Shown here: in pieces, positions 9,649-21,410 of the stretch | Numbering within the stretch: position 1 is the stretch's first letter | How the letters are laid out: every line of letters begins with the position of its first letter | Source of the DNA: Alisma plantago-aquatica | Taxonomy: Eukaryota > Streptophyta > Magnoliopsida > Alismatales > Alismataceae | Assembly (NCBI GenBank): GCA_963693085.1 | Contig: OY856409.1 | Coordinates: 505,443,303 to 505,507,302, forward strand | Direction of reading: 5' to 3' | DNA length: 64,000 nucleotides | The notes under the pieces: model-generated | Database searches by the model: none | What the model was told of the DNA's origin: nothing | What the model saw: only the letters and a program-made list of their open reading frames with translations | Program-made: the position numbers and the translations under genes

Positions 9649-11372
9649 ATGTCCGGTTAGGGTGGTTCAGGATGTAAAATTAATACAAGCAATATGCCTG
9701 AAAAATTTACTGGTACCAACTTTGCCCGTTGGCAGAGTCAGATGGAAATTTGGTTGAATATTGTGGGTTATGATCAGTACTTAGTTGAAACTGAACCTAA
9801 ATCTGATGAAACGATTCCTGATAATACAAATATAATTGCTAATTGGAAGAAGGGTGACAAAAAGTGTCGCGGTTTGATTCTGTTTGGTTTAAATAACAAA
9901 CTGTATGATTCTTACTCAAAGCCGCCAGATACTACATCCAAAGTTTTGTGGGAATTGTTGATTAAGAATTTTAGTACTGAAAATCAAGGTGTTGAAAAAT
10001 ATTGCGTGTCTAAATTTCTTAAGTTTCAGATGGTTGAGGGTAAGTCAATTTTCGATCAAACACATGATCTGCAACTCCTAGTTAATGAACTCTCAGATGC
10101 CAAGATGGTATTGCCTTAGAAGCTTGTTGTTATGTCTATCATAGAAAAATTCCCTAAGTCATGGGAATCGTTTGGTATGTCTCTGAAGCATCGCAAAGGG
10201 ACACACACAATGGAAGAACTAATGATAGATATTAATATACAAGAAGAACACTTAAAGGAGAAAATGGTCAAGGTGCCTACTGATGCAAATCCAACTGTTA
10301 ATTTTACTTCTACGAAAAATACCAAAGATAAGAAATCTAAGAATGCACATAAACCTAAGGCAAAGAACCAAAAGAAATCGAAGAACAAACCTTGTTGGAC
10401 TTGTGGACATGTTGGCCACTGGAACAAGGATTGTCCTACTAAGAAGGCAAAGAAAGCTACCACATCTGCAACTGAGGAGGTTGTGGTAAACATGATGACT
10501 ACATCCTTGAACCTCAATAATGGGTATGTGTCTATTAAACCTGAAATCCTTTCTATTTTTGAACCACTTTATTGGATAATTGACATTGGGGCTAATGTAC
10601 ACATATGTGCCGATATATCCCTATTTATCTCTTATCAGGCCTCTCGAGGTCGGTCCGTGACTTTGGGCGATTCCAGCTCTGCAGAAGTCAAAGGCGAAGG
10701 ACGGGTGGACTTGAAGTTCCCTTCGGGGAAGGTTTTGACTCTTAACAGGGTCAGACATGTTCCAACCATTCGACGCAATATCCTTAATGGCGTCATTTTA
10801 GTTAGGGAAGGTTATAGAGTATACTGCAAATGTAATAAGGCTATTATTACACGCCTTCGTGATTCTTTGTTTTTTGGCAAGGGGTACTTATGTGATGTGG
10901 AGAACTTCTTTAAGATTCATGTTGAACCTGTTTCAAATTCCATTTTAAATTTGAATGATTATAGTTCAGTTTGCATGAATCTTGTTTCATTTGATGTATG
11001 GTATTCACGTTTGGGACATGTTAATGTTGCCTCAATGAAGCGTATGATGAATCTAAATTTGATCCCTAAATATGAAATTAACAATAATAAATGTGAAATC
11101 TGTGTACAAGCCAAATTGCCTAGGAAGCCCTTTCATTTTGTGAATAGGAATTCGGAAATTTTGGATTTAGTGCATACAGATATCTGTGAATTTAATGGTG
11201 TTGCTACGAGGGATCAAAAGCATTATTTTATAACTTTTATTGATGATGCGAGTAGATATTGTTATGTCATTTTACTTAGAAGTAAAGATGAGGCATTGGA
11301 TGAATTTAAAATTTATAAGAAAGAAGCCGAAACTCAAACCGGTAAAATACTTAATCCATTAAGGTCTGACAG
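9649..11372 (+). pseudogene. Copia gag-protease-integrase remnant
   Basis: The frame opens with ATG at 9649 but meets TAG at 9658. It resumes through MPEKFTGTNFARW (9694) and stops again at TAG 10117, where related elements keep a sense codon. Gag then continues to a CCHC zinc knuckle (CWTCGHVGHWNKDC, about 10390-10431). The protease site reads IDIGA instead of the usual DSGA-type triad, so the Ser is lost. The integrase zinc-binding segment reads WYSRLGH...CEICVQAK, with Tyr where the first His is usual. The catalytic-core motifs HTDIC and FIDDASR remain. The frame is cut at 11372 by family W just after PLRSD, so the third catalytic acidic residue and the whole of RT/RNase H are missing. Confidence 0.9.
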
Positions 11373-14300
11373 TGTAACACCCCATCCCCAACAAAACACG
11401 ATTACATGCTAACCAACGGATTGCTGAAAAACACGGGAAATTAAAACCGATTTACAACAAGCACCATGAGATAAAACATATTACATCTGAGCCAACATTT
11501 TTCATTTCATAGCATATTTCCAAGGTGCTACAACATAATTTCCCATCATCTCGTTACATGAAATAACTATTTTCCATGATGCTTTACATCAAGATTCGTA
11601 TCGAAAACCGTACATCGATCATTGTTCAAGGAACATCGAAAATCTCTCCCGAAGACCTGAGTGCGCAGGGACGACACATAGGACTCTACTGCTAGACACT
11701 GTCTATCCCATCGGGTATGATACCTCTGCATATCATTCGTAGCCACATGATCTTCATCTCGCCAAACACGTCTACCTAAAAAGGGTTATTAACTAGCGGG
11801 GTGAGACACACAGTCCCAGCGAGAAACATAACCCTCTACTAGATTTATTATGATCACAGATAATTAATATAAGCAGATTATAAGAGCAGCATACTGAGAA
11901 AGCTAGCTTTATTAACATTCTTACCATACTATCCAGGAGGCATATAACAAGAATTATTTATGGAACATGATTGACAAGATAAGATTTACAAGAACTCATC
12001 ACAAATAACCTGCAAGATATAACTAGTGCAACTATACATGCAAGGCCTCAACCAATGTTCCGTGTTTTACCTTAAGCAATATATTCTAAACGGCTGAATT
12101 ACGATTTATTATGTCCTGAGGAAGTGAGCCTTCCCTGCTCAAATCCAACCATTGGCTGCGAAGCCCAATCCGGTTCCATACAAAGTCTAAGGAGATCCGG
12201 ACTCCATGACCTCACCTTCTCGTGGTCAGTATAGGAATCATCAAGCAAGACCACAGTCTTTTGCTTATAGGGCCTCAGCCTCTGGGTCAGCTCCGCAAGC
12301 TACCCATACATACATCCGAACCATGAACGCATCATGCTCATCATCACATATCCTGAGCCATGGGTATGTTCACCATGCTCCATATATTCTGAATCTGCAA
12401 CCACAGTTGCACTCAAACCCTCCTATTTTAGGCTAGGGGAAACCTCACATATTCAACAATATGCGCTCCAGGTAATCCCGCAGGATAAACCTATTTCACC
12501 ATCACCAAATACTGACCGTAATGGATCTATGGCCAGGGCAACTACATGAGAGATTCATCTGTAATTAGTTAATGCATTTTGAGTAGATTGTTGGGGTAAT
12601 CAAATTATATTGAACAACCAAACATATATATAAAATATGAACAACATTAGATATCATTGTATTGATGTTATACTGCCCTTGCTGTTCTCATTATTGTCAA
12701 CAATCATCATATCACCATGGGACATCAATCCCTCATACATCACACAATGCCACTACCTCTCAAGGCTTTCACATAATACATCATCATGGGATCTCAATCC
12801 CTCTATTACATATTGCCACTGCCCCTCAGGGCTTCAACATTATGCATCAACATTTGGGAACACATCCCTTATCTCAACATCAGCATTATGGGAACGCATC
12901 CCTCGACTAGGCATTCAGCCTTAATCAGGTCCTCATACCTTTCACATTATACTTATTGTTACATGTTATCTTTTCAATAGAGTTATCATCATTATTATTC
13001 AGTCATTGCACATTCATCAAGTGCTACATAAAGCACATAAATCATATAATTACCATAGCTCTTACCTGGCTATGAATTCAATATACCTGCATGGTTAGCT
13101 TGCATAAGAAACAGATAACAGATTACCAAGCATAGAACATATATCTTAGAGAGCATATTGTGATTATTATACTATCAAGATTTCAGGTGTACCAAATTGT
13201 AACATCATCCATGTTCATATATGCATGAGATTTAAGGCTGTAAATGCAAGCAATGCAATTACATTATCATTACCAAACTGTGAGCACCCATCATGCCCCA
13301 TATCTCATGAGCATATCTTTGATTATCATATCATCAAGATTAAGGTTTATACATTGGTATATTCTTTCATCATTATGAACATATGTATATTAATGTCATG
13401 ACCTGGTGTTTTCATCAATACACCACAGCTATCAAGTCAGGGATATCCCACATCTTCAACTATTAAACACATCATCCCTAAGGATTATCTTAAGGATCAT
13501 ACATAATGGTCCACAACCCATTTCATCTTGGCTCGTCATACTTTTATTATTAAACTTGAGCACACACCATGACCCATACTTGTGGTCATATACCTGTGTC
13601 ACATTATCATGTGTAGCAACATCATATCCTTCCAAACATACCGATCATACCCTATCACCTTATCTCATATTTAACATAGGTGCAGGGTTCAAGGTAATTT
13701 AAACCATATCACATGTATCATTGTTATCAACAGAGATCTGACCACATATATTAGCTATATGCATTTCAAGTCATCAAAACCCTCACCAAAGCTCCTGCAA
13801 CCCTCACTAAAGGTCTGGCGGGCAGCGCCATCCCTCACCAAAGGATGTGCCTGGTATAGCAATATCCTTACCAAAGGTATAACGGCTAGGGTTTCCAACC
13901 CTAACGCTACTCACCACCATATCGGCCAACCACTGCATATCCTATATCGTGCATCAAGGTTCCATTAGCACTCATGGTGTCGGGTACCCATCACCAAGGT
14001 ATAACGTGCAGCACTACCATGGCTATCAGCCAAGGGTCTAACGGACACCAAGCTAGGGTTAGGGTTAGGGTTTCACTATCGGCTAACCTTCAACATGACC
14101 CATATCAACCAAAGGGGTGTCACCCAAGGCTCCCTTATCGTGCAACCATCTCAGCATCATCCAAGGGTTAACCCCATCGGCCACGGTACCCATGATGCCC
14201 AAGAATGGTGTCATGCATGGCCATGAAGCAGCATAACGACCATCATCTAGGGTTAACATGTCGGGCATCAAGCCATATCGTTCAACACTTCATATAAGTC

Positions 14301-16525
14301 AAATCTCAACTAAGACATGGTGGTATCGTCTAAAGCCATCATGGGCACCATACCATATCGCCCAAGCTCATCTAAACAAGGATAATGGCCAAGGCTGTGT
14401 TGGGAACCAAGCTATCAAAGCCTATCAACCAATACCATGTCGGGCACTAAGCTAACTTCACATAACGACCAAGATCATCTCAAGACAAGGGGGTATATCA
14501 GACATCCTCTATACATGGTGTATCGTCCAACCATCTCAACTAGGTGTATCGGGCAGGACACTCAACATAGTGTATCACCCATCCATCATCTCCACAAGGG
14601 ATATCAGCCAAAGGACAATAACGGTCACCAACTAAGTTTTACTAGGCATATCGGCCAAGGATAAAAGGATCAGGGTTGTGTCTGCCAACTACCAATTCAC
14701 TTATCACCATGTCAGGCAGAAGGGCATAACAACCACAAGATCCATAAAGAGTTAACATATCATATTGTCCAAGACTTAACCCTAATGAGGGCATCGGGCA
14801 ACATACTTAAAATGTCACCAAGGAAACACATGTCGTCCAAGAGCCCATCTAGGGGTCTAGCAACCATGTTCTCCAAACCCTAACTCTAGGGTGGATAAGG
14901 GATATCGGGAACCAAGGTAAAACTATTACCAACTCATCATATTGTCCATGCATCTAGGTCATAGGCTCACCTTTCAAGTTCAAGGAGAGAAATAGGTATT
15001 GCCATATCTATCAAGCGAAGCATAAGCTATAGATCAATATATTGTATCAGGCAAGCAAGCCATATTAGACAACCTAGTTTTCGGCCAAAGACTTATGTCG
15101 TGAAAGTCATCTTCAATATCTAGACATTCAAGCATTAAGTACAAGAAAAATAACATATGGACAGTAGTAAAATGTGACCATCTCTATCCAATCAGATCTC
15201 ATGCTCCACATGCATAAACATCATAAAGATGGATACCACTTTAAAGAATAAGATCAATGTATGAGCATATGGAGAGTATATACAATAGAGATGGTTGAGA
15301 GTTATGTAACCCGCCTTAAGAGGATCTCCATGAAGGAACAAATATCCATGATTCAAGCACCAAGCACATGTTCCCCTCCATGAGAGTCATCCATCCGAAG
15401 CTCAAAGCTTGCCTTCGGCTCCAACATCAACACCTCAAGAATCAAAGGAAGAAGAAGAAGATACCATGGTTATATGTAGTTCAAGAAGAAGAAAAGAGAG
15501 GAGATAACCACGGCCTTGCTTACTCTTATCAAGGGCTTATCCATGGACGAGAGGGGAAGAGGAAGGTGGAGAAGAAAGCATAAGGAAAAGCTAGCAAAAA
15601 CGCATGACTCACCAAGGTCAGATCTTGAGCAAGGAGTTTCCATGGCCAAGGAGCTCGCCCTCCTTAGCTCCATGAGAGTCTTCCTTTAGCTCCCAAGCTC
15701 CCATGCTCGTACCAGACAAGAAGGGGAAAGAAGGTGGCTGAAAAAGGATTGCTTGGCTAATGAGGAAGGGAGTTATATACACCAAGGAAGAGAGAGGTAG
15801 CAAGGGAGAGGTGTCATAACCACATAAACCAATGTGCCACTTGCTCTAGCTCATAACGCCACTTGTTGCCACCCTAGATGCTCATGCATGGCTAAGTGAT
15901 ACACTCTAGAATGTGTATCATGCAGCTGGGCACTTGCCATGTCCGATACACCCCTCAAACCGACACACCAAGCAAGCTTTGCCCGATACACTAAAAGACA
16001 AGGTAACATATGTGACACATATATGTTATAAGGACCATATATAGATGTCACTCCTCATCTATCAACCAAACAAGGTGCCCCTACTTCCATACACGTTCTA
16101 GATGATGCCAAACAGAGGGAAGGTGACTCTAGAGCTGATAAATTTCACATTGACCCTCCACTTTGGGTAACAATTTACACCAAAATTAGCACATAAAGCA
16201 TAAACATCATCCAACCAAGCTCGAACTTGGAACATAGGTCCTCCACAAGGCACCCCACAACATCATTATCTTTCTAATGATGCAAGAGAACTAAAGGCAT
16301 GCTTTACATATGACATATTGTAATATAACCCCTTACTTTGGGTAAATTGCACTTTGGTCCAAAACAAGCAAACATTGCTCAAACAACATCCAAACGGGAC
16401 CAAACTGGAAACATGAGCTTGTCACATGATATCAAAATGTCTAGAGAGATTAGATTAAGGTTCTAAGCACTTTTCATAAGCAAAGCAAAGAGGGTTAGCC
16501 CAAAATATGGGTTAAGGTCCTTACA
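11373..16525 (-). repeat. Family W left LTR, 5.15 kb
   Basis: It begins TGTAACACCCC and ends GTCCTTACA, next to the PPT-side block 'aaggatttcgtccccgaaat' of the internal region. It contains scattered short repeats at 13780-14940 ('caccaaaggt', 'tatcggcca', 'tatcgggca'). No coding domain was found. Confidence 0.8.
15773..15780 (-). promoter_or_regulatory. Putative leftward TATA box of the W LTR
   Basis: The minus strand reads GTATATAA in 'ggtgtatataact'. Placement within the LTR parallels the boxes of X and Y; the role is inferred. Confidence 0.35.
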
Positions 16526-18990
16526 AGTCATAAACTCCTAACAAGGATTTCGTCCCCGAAATCCCAAGTGGAAAGAAGACAGGTGTTACTTACATGTCGC
16601 ATCATACATATTCACAAAGCTCCTAGGTGTCACAGATCCAAAACCAACATACTTGCTCTTCCTTCAGAGCCAACTCAGGGTTTCCTTGTACTAGTCACAG
16701 ACTCAACCCTCTGTCTCATCATCCTTTGTCTGGTAACACTCTTAGATATTAGAACATCACATGAAACTGGTATTACTCAGGTATCAGTTCATTCTACTGA
16801 TGTATCACATTCCTTGTTACATTTCTACTACACTACTCTGATCTCACAGGTTCGATACTTTAGCTTTGCATAACTTGTATCACTATCTTTCTGCGATATA
16901 TGTTTCAACTGTTCCTTCTCTTTTCACAAAGGATGTCTCTACTCAAGGGGGATCTTTCTCAGAAGAGGTTATCACAAGATACATACCCTACAAAACACAT
17001 GTATGCACATGACAGGGCTCATACGACACCTCCCTATGTATCTCTTAAGGCTGAACATGAAAAGGAGTTAAACATCTTGGTTAACAACAACCACATCATC
17101 TCGGTTTCAAGCTTGTCATGTGTTCATGTCAGTTCCCAAGAGCACAATGAGTACCAACTCGGATGGTAACAGATATGCACTATCTCAACTGATCAGGATA
17201 GGATTCTCAACCCTTGTTCGTCCATCTCTAATTGATGTACATCCCGCCTGGATCTTTCGTTACTTGAAACTTAGCTAGGAGTATGCCAAGGAATCAAGCT
17301 CAATCTTGATGAGCTTTCCCAAGATGACCTTACAACACTTCCTTTCCTTGGGTGCATACCTTCCGATGTCACGTTTTTGTGGAGAATAAACCCCTAACAT
17401 ATGATAGACATTCTATAGCCACTTAGCCAGATTAAAACAAATCCACCCTCTCCATCTGAGACAACTTCACACCTTTCCAAGGATATCCATTCCCAGGGTT
17501 ATAACGATCCTTGACATGTCACAGAGAAAGAGTTTCACCCGACTGTCACATCCAGGAAGAGAAAGGATATGGAGGAAAGTATACTTCATCCTGCACAACC
17601 AGGTCATCAACAAGGTGCTCGTCAACAGGCTATCTCTCTTCTGACTAATAGGAAGGAAACATCTGCCAAACGTACAACAAGCGCTCAAAGGAGGGTACAT
17701 CCTGAACTAGATCAACTAGAGCAGATAAGAGGCAAGAAGAAAACAAAGCAGAATAGAGTGACTCCATTCAACTTGCCAGCACACCCTAGTCAAACCATTC
17801 GGTCCTCACTTGCTTATCCTTATCAGTGTTCGTCTGTGTTGCTGAACTGCTACCTCGAGGGTCACCACATAAATCCAAACTCTAAAACAACCTTCTAGCT
17901 TGTGGGTTCAAGGTCAAGGATGATATATATCTAGACAGTTCACCATCTTACTTCTATGATCTAGGAGTCTTGATTCTCAACCCCTTCTCAGAAGGCATGC
18001 CAAGAGGATCCTACCGTCATCATCTATCGCAAACATCTCCATCTTGAAAACCAAAGTCCAAGATCAGCTTATACTTTTCAAAGTATCCAAACAGCGATCA
18101 CTTCAAAGGCACACATATCAAGTGACACAAGGTCCACTTAACAGCCATTCCCTCAGAAGGAAGGAACACAAAGGAACAAACTCCTCTCATCACCCCACCA
18201 ACATCTATGGTTTCATATCAAAGGGGAGGGTATTATCACTTTCTTTAATCCTTACATGAGTTTTTCAACCGTTTAAGAATCGATGAACCTTGTTCCATAT
18301 GGTTTCATCATGTTTCTTCTTGGTTTCCTTGCACTCAGCATAGGAAACATCAAGACCATTACATGTTATTATTCTCCTTCTCTTGTCGTCATTTCATCAT
18401 ACTCATGGTTATTTCTGAGTTATATCAGATTTTAATTTTCCCTTTTGAAAAAGATTGTTGTTCTTTACATATTCTTTATTGAGCAGGGATCATCTCCTTT
18501 GTTTTCTCTTTCTTATCCCGAATTTGCACGTTATACTTTCTCATTTCTACTTACGTTTATTGGTTGGTCTGAGATTATCTCAGGTTCCATCTTATTTACT
18601 CATCACTTGTCCTTCTCTTTCAGGTATTTTCTTCATCTTGTGTGAATTTTACGCTTTTACTTACCTTGTGATCACATGTTAATCTGTCTTTTGTCACATA
18701 TATCTCTTGAGATTATGGTTTCAAGAACTTATCTCATCATATTCTTGATTTGTTATGCTCTTTAGATTGCTCCAGAATGACTACTTGATCAGAGTAATCA
18801 AGGAGGAAACAATCTAATGCTCCATACTTACCTTTGTCTTCAATATTTGAATACCTGGCCAGGGCATCAAGTACTGAGATTAGGTAGTATGCACCATATT
18901 TTATGTCACGGTCCAACCTTAGACACCATCCTAATCCTAGTCCTAGTGTCCCTGTAGACTCGGCGAACTTAGAGCTCTGATACCAAACAC
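16526..18990 (-). other. Family W internal region, no coding domain recognised
   Basis: It is bounded by the block 'aaggatttcgtccccgaaat' on the left (PPT side in element orientation) and the primer-site complement on the right. The last ~600 bp aligns with the internal regions of family X, for example 'ggttggtctgagatta', 'gaatacctggccagggcat' and 'ccctgtagactc'. Open frames of 66-109 codons here have no known domain. Confidence 0.7.
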
Positions 18991-19211
18991 TGTAACACCC
19001 CATCCACAACAAAACACGATTACATGCTAACCAACGGATTACCAAAAAACACGGGAAATTAAAACTGATTTACAACAAGCACCACGAGATGAAACATATT
19101 ACATCTGAGTCAACATTTTTCATGTCATAGCATATTTCTAAGGTTCTACAACATAATTTCTCATCATCTCATTACATAAGATAACTGTTTGCCATGATGC
19201 TTTACATCAAG
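18991..19211 (-). repeat. Truncated right LTR of family W
   Basis: It matches the first ~220 bp of the left LTR at 11373 with few changes and stops abruptly after 'tttacatcaag'. The copia 3' tail follows at once. Confidence 0.88.
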
Positions 19212-19413
19212 GTTGTTACCAACTGTCTTTATTGTGTTGTTACCAACCCATACTCTTGTACCCAAGGTTCAGGTTTAAGACTTTTGTTACCTAGTTCCTA
19301 CGGGAGTCAAAGTTGGATAACTCAGGTAGATTCAAACCGAAAGGTATCTGCTGAAAGCAAAGTATAGAGGACTGAATGGTAGAGCACACTACACATTGGA
19401 CTTTGTGGAGGAT
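19212..19413 (+). other. Copia 3' internal tail with polypurine tract
   Basis: This short stretch leads into the 3' LTR through a purine-rich 'gtggaggat', as copia elements do. Phrases such as 'gttaccaacccatactct' and 'caaagttggataactcag' resemble the untranslated tail of plant copia elements. Nothing of RT or RNase H is left. Confidence 0.6.
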
Positions 19414-20480
19414 TGTTAGATATATGGTTGTAGCAATCATCTATTTAGTATGGGTTAAGCCCAATGTAGTACAACAAGTACATGTGAGAAAAGTAGTTTT
19501 GTCTCTAGTACAAATGTCAAAGAAGTTTTATCCCATATTGCTCACTCCTAAAACTTTTTTGGTCCTCATATGTAGGATCACATGGGGCACTAGTGTCCAA
19601 GGGGTCCTAGGAGGGAGGTATGCTCACCTCCTTGGTGGGTGGGGTTATCACATCACAACGCACGCGCGCGCCACACCACGCCTCGCCTGGCCTGGCCTAG
19701 CCTGGCCTGGCCGGGCTCGGGCTTGTGGCTTGTGGATTGTGGATTGTGGATTGTGGATTGTGGAGAATGTTTTCCGTCTTCTTTTTGCACTAGGATACGA
19801 CTAAGTAATTAATTACTAAGTAATTTATTACTCATGTAATTAATTGTTTCTTTCTTATTCAGATTTCTTAATCCTAATTAGAAAGTGTTTCTCTTTTGCA
19901 GATTATTCTGTATTGTGTACAAGAGCAACCGAGAGTTTGCGTCTCACTAGGAATAGGATTAGGAACGTGCATGGCTATATATACGCCTCCGGTCATTAGG
20001 ATTAAAAATACAATAAACATATATCTACCATCGTTTCACGTGTATTTTGAGAGCTCTAATCCAGAGAGCGAGTGTCTTCGTTCCAAGCCGCTTCTTGGAG
20101 TTGTTCTCCTGTGCGAAGTGCGACGTTCTCCTTCCCGTCACCGAGACGTAACTGTCAGGCGGTGGTTCTTGCGGTTGATGTGCTGCACTGGTAGCAATGC
20201 AACGTGACTACGTCAAGCGCGAGCAAGACAAGCCAATTCCAAGTTCGTGCCAGATCCAGTCTGGGAGAACGGTGCTTATCTGCGAGGATTGCCGAGCACT
20301 GATTTTTTTAAGTATCACGTTCGTTTTTCAACTAACTATCTGGTTTGCGAATCTAACTCCTGTTATTTTTGTTTTCCTGCTTTATTTGATATTCGTTTCT
20401 TATTTTGGATCTGCCTGAAATTGTTAATTATTTTGCATCTGTCGTTGTTGCATGAACGACGTTAATCAATATTAACAACA
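19414..20480 (+). repeat. Copia 3' LTR (1067 bp)
   Basis: This is the counterpart of the 5' LTR. It is longer by about 80 bp, owing to added sequence that includes a 7-bp repeat (gattgtg, about 19734-19764) and expanded 'ctggc' repeats near 19690. Inverted ends TGTT/AACA are intact. Confidence 0.93.
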
Positions 20481-20485
20481 GATCA

Positions 20486-21410
20486 GAATATGACCTAACT
20501 GCTGGTTACATTGCTAGTTGTTGGCTTCATCATCGGTGATAAGTGCTTGTGCGTGTTGTCCTGAAATGCCGTGGTCAACAGCTTTCTAACAGAAGACGTT
20601 GAGATGAATCCGTGGATTCACCAGTACCGACCAACCACCAAGAGCACGGATACTGATGTGTCTTAGAGACGTCACGCTTTTATTTCCTTTTTAGCCTATT
20701 ATATTTATGTAAATGGATTTGTCCTGTTCTAATCTTATCCGTTCAAGGGTTGTATACAAATAGACTTTGTACACAGACTTCGCCATTGAGGAATACAGAC
20801 GCTAATTTCTGTTTTTCCCAAATTCTGCTATGCCCGCTAGTTCGGCTCTCTAGCTCGGTCTCTCTCTCGTCCTCTCTCAGCTCGCTCGACTGTTCCATCG
20901 TTTTCTTCTCCTTCCAAAGTTCTACGCCTAATTTGGCTGCCAGATTCATAAATCCCGATAATTAGTATCATAACTGATAGCCCGTCAGATTGTATGGGCA
21001 TGTTTAGTTACTTGAATTTTATTTTATTAGATTGTATTTTAGACTCCAATTCTGCAAATTTTATGTTTGGTTTGTAGGATTTGAGAAATGGAACTCATCT
21101 CGGGATTTTCAGATATAATAGGAATACCGGATTTTGGTCTCCATCAAAATTCTCCCGGACGCCAAAATCCAACATGGGCAAACAGTAGACACGAAAAAAA
21201 AATCTCACACTTACAAAATTCAGCAAACCAAACATAAAATTTTACTTTCCGATATTTTGAAGATGCAACATTTCAGTAATGCGTGATGGACTTTTTACAG
21301 CATTTATGGAAATCCATCTATCCAAACGTGCGGCGTGCCCTATGTGGAACTGACCGTTCCTGAATTGTGCAATGGTCACAGACGGCATCGGAGGTATTGA
21401 GAACGCCTGC
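20486..21410. other. Flank between copia and hAT; possible MITE-like segment
   Basis: No gene is recognised. A 27-codon frame (VEMNPWIHQYRP, ending about 20665) might be an exon end. A segment from about 20993 ('gggcatgtttagt') to about 21345 ('tccaaacgtgc...gccc') has inverted-looking ends with 'caaaccaaacataaaattt' inside. That suggests a small DNA transposon, but no clean target duplication was found. Confidence 0.35.

Larger units (their letters stand above)
11373..19211 (-). mobile_element. Family W giant-LTR retrotransposon, leftward, nested in copia, right LTR truncated
   Basis: Direct repeats beginning 'tgtaacaccccatcc' at 11373 and 18991 bracket the element. A complement of the tRNA-iMet primer site ('gctctgatacca', 18974-18985) lies just left of the right repeat, so the element reads leftward. 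The left LTR is about 5.15 kb (11373-16525) and the internal part about 2.46 kb. No gag-pol domains were recognised, so it behaves like a non-autonomous large retrotransposon derivative. The right LTR keeps only 221 bp. Confidence 0.85.
8623..20485 (+). mobile_element. Ty1/copia retrotransposon with 5-bp TSD (gatca), interrupted by family W
   Basis: GATCA at 8623-8627 and again at 20481-20485 flanks an element that starts TGTTAG and ends AACAACA. The LTRs are at 8628-9612 and 19414-20480. The order gag, protease, integrase on the plus strand gives Ty1/copia. Reverse transcriptase and RNase H are absent: the internal region jumps from integrase, via the nested W element, to a ~200-bp 3' tail. 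I could not find a canonical primer site just after the 5' LTR. Confidence 0.93.

Noticed and set aside
14050..14073. Telomere-like 'agggttagggttaggg'
   Set aside because: Only about three units inside the family W LTR. Too short to mark an interstitial telomere.
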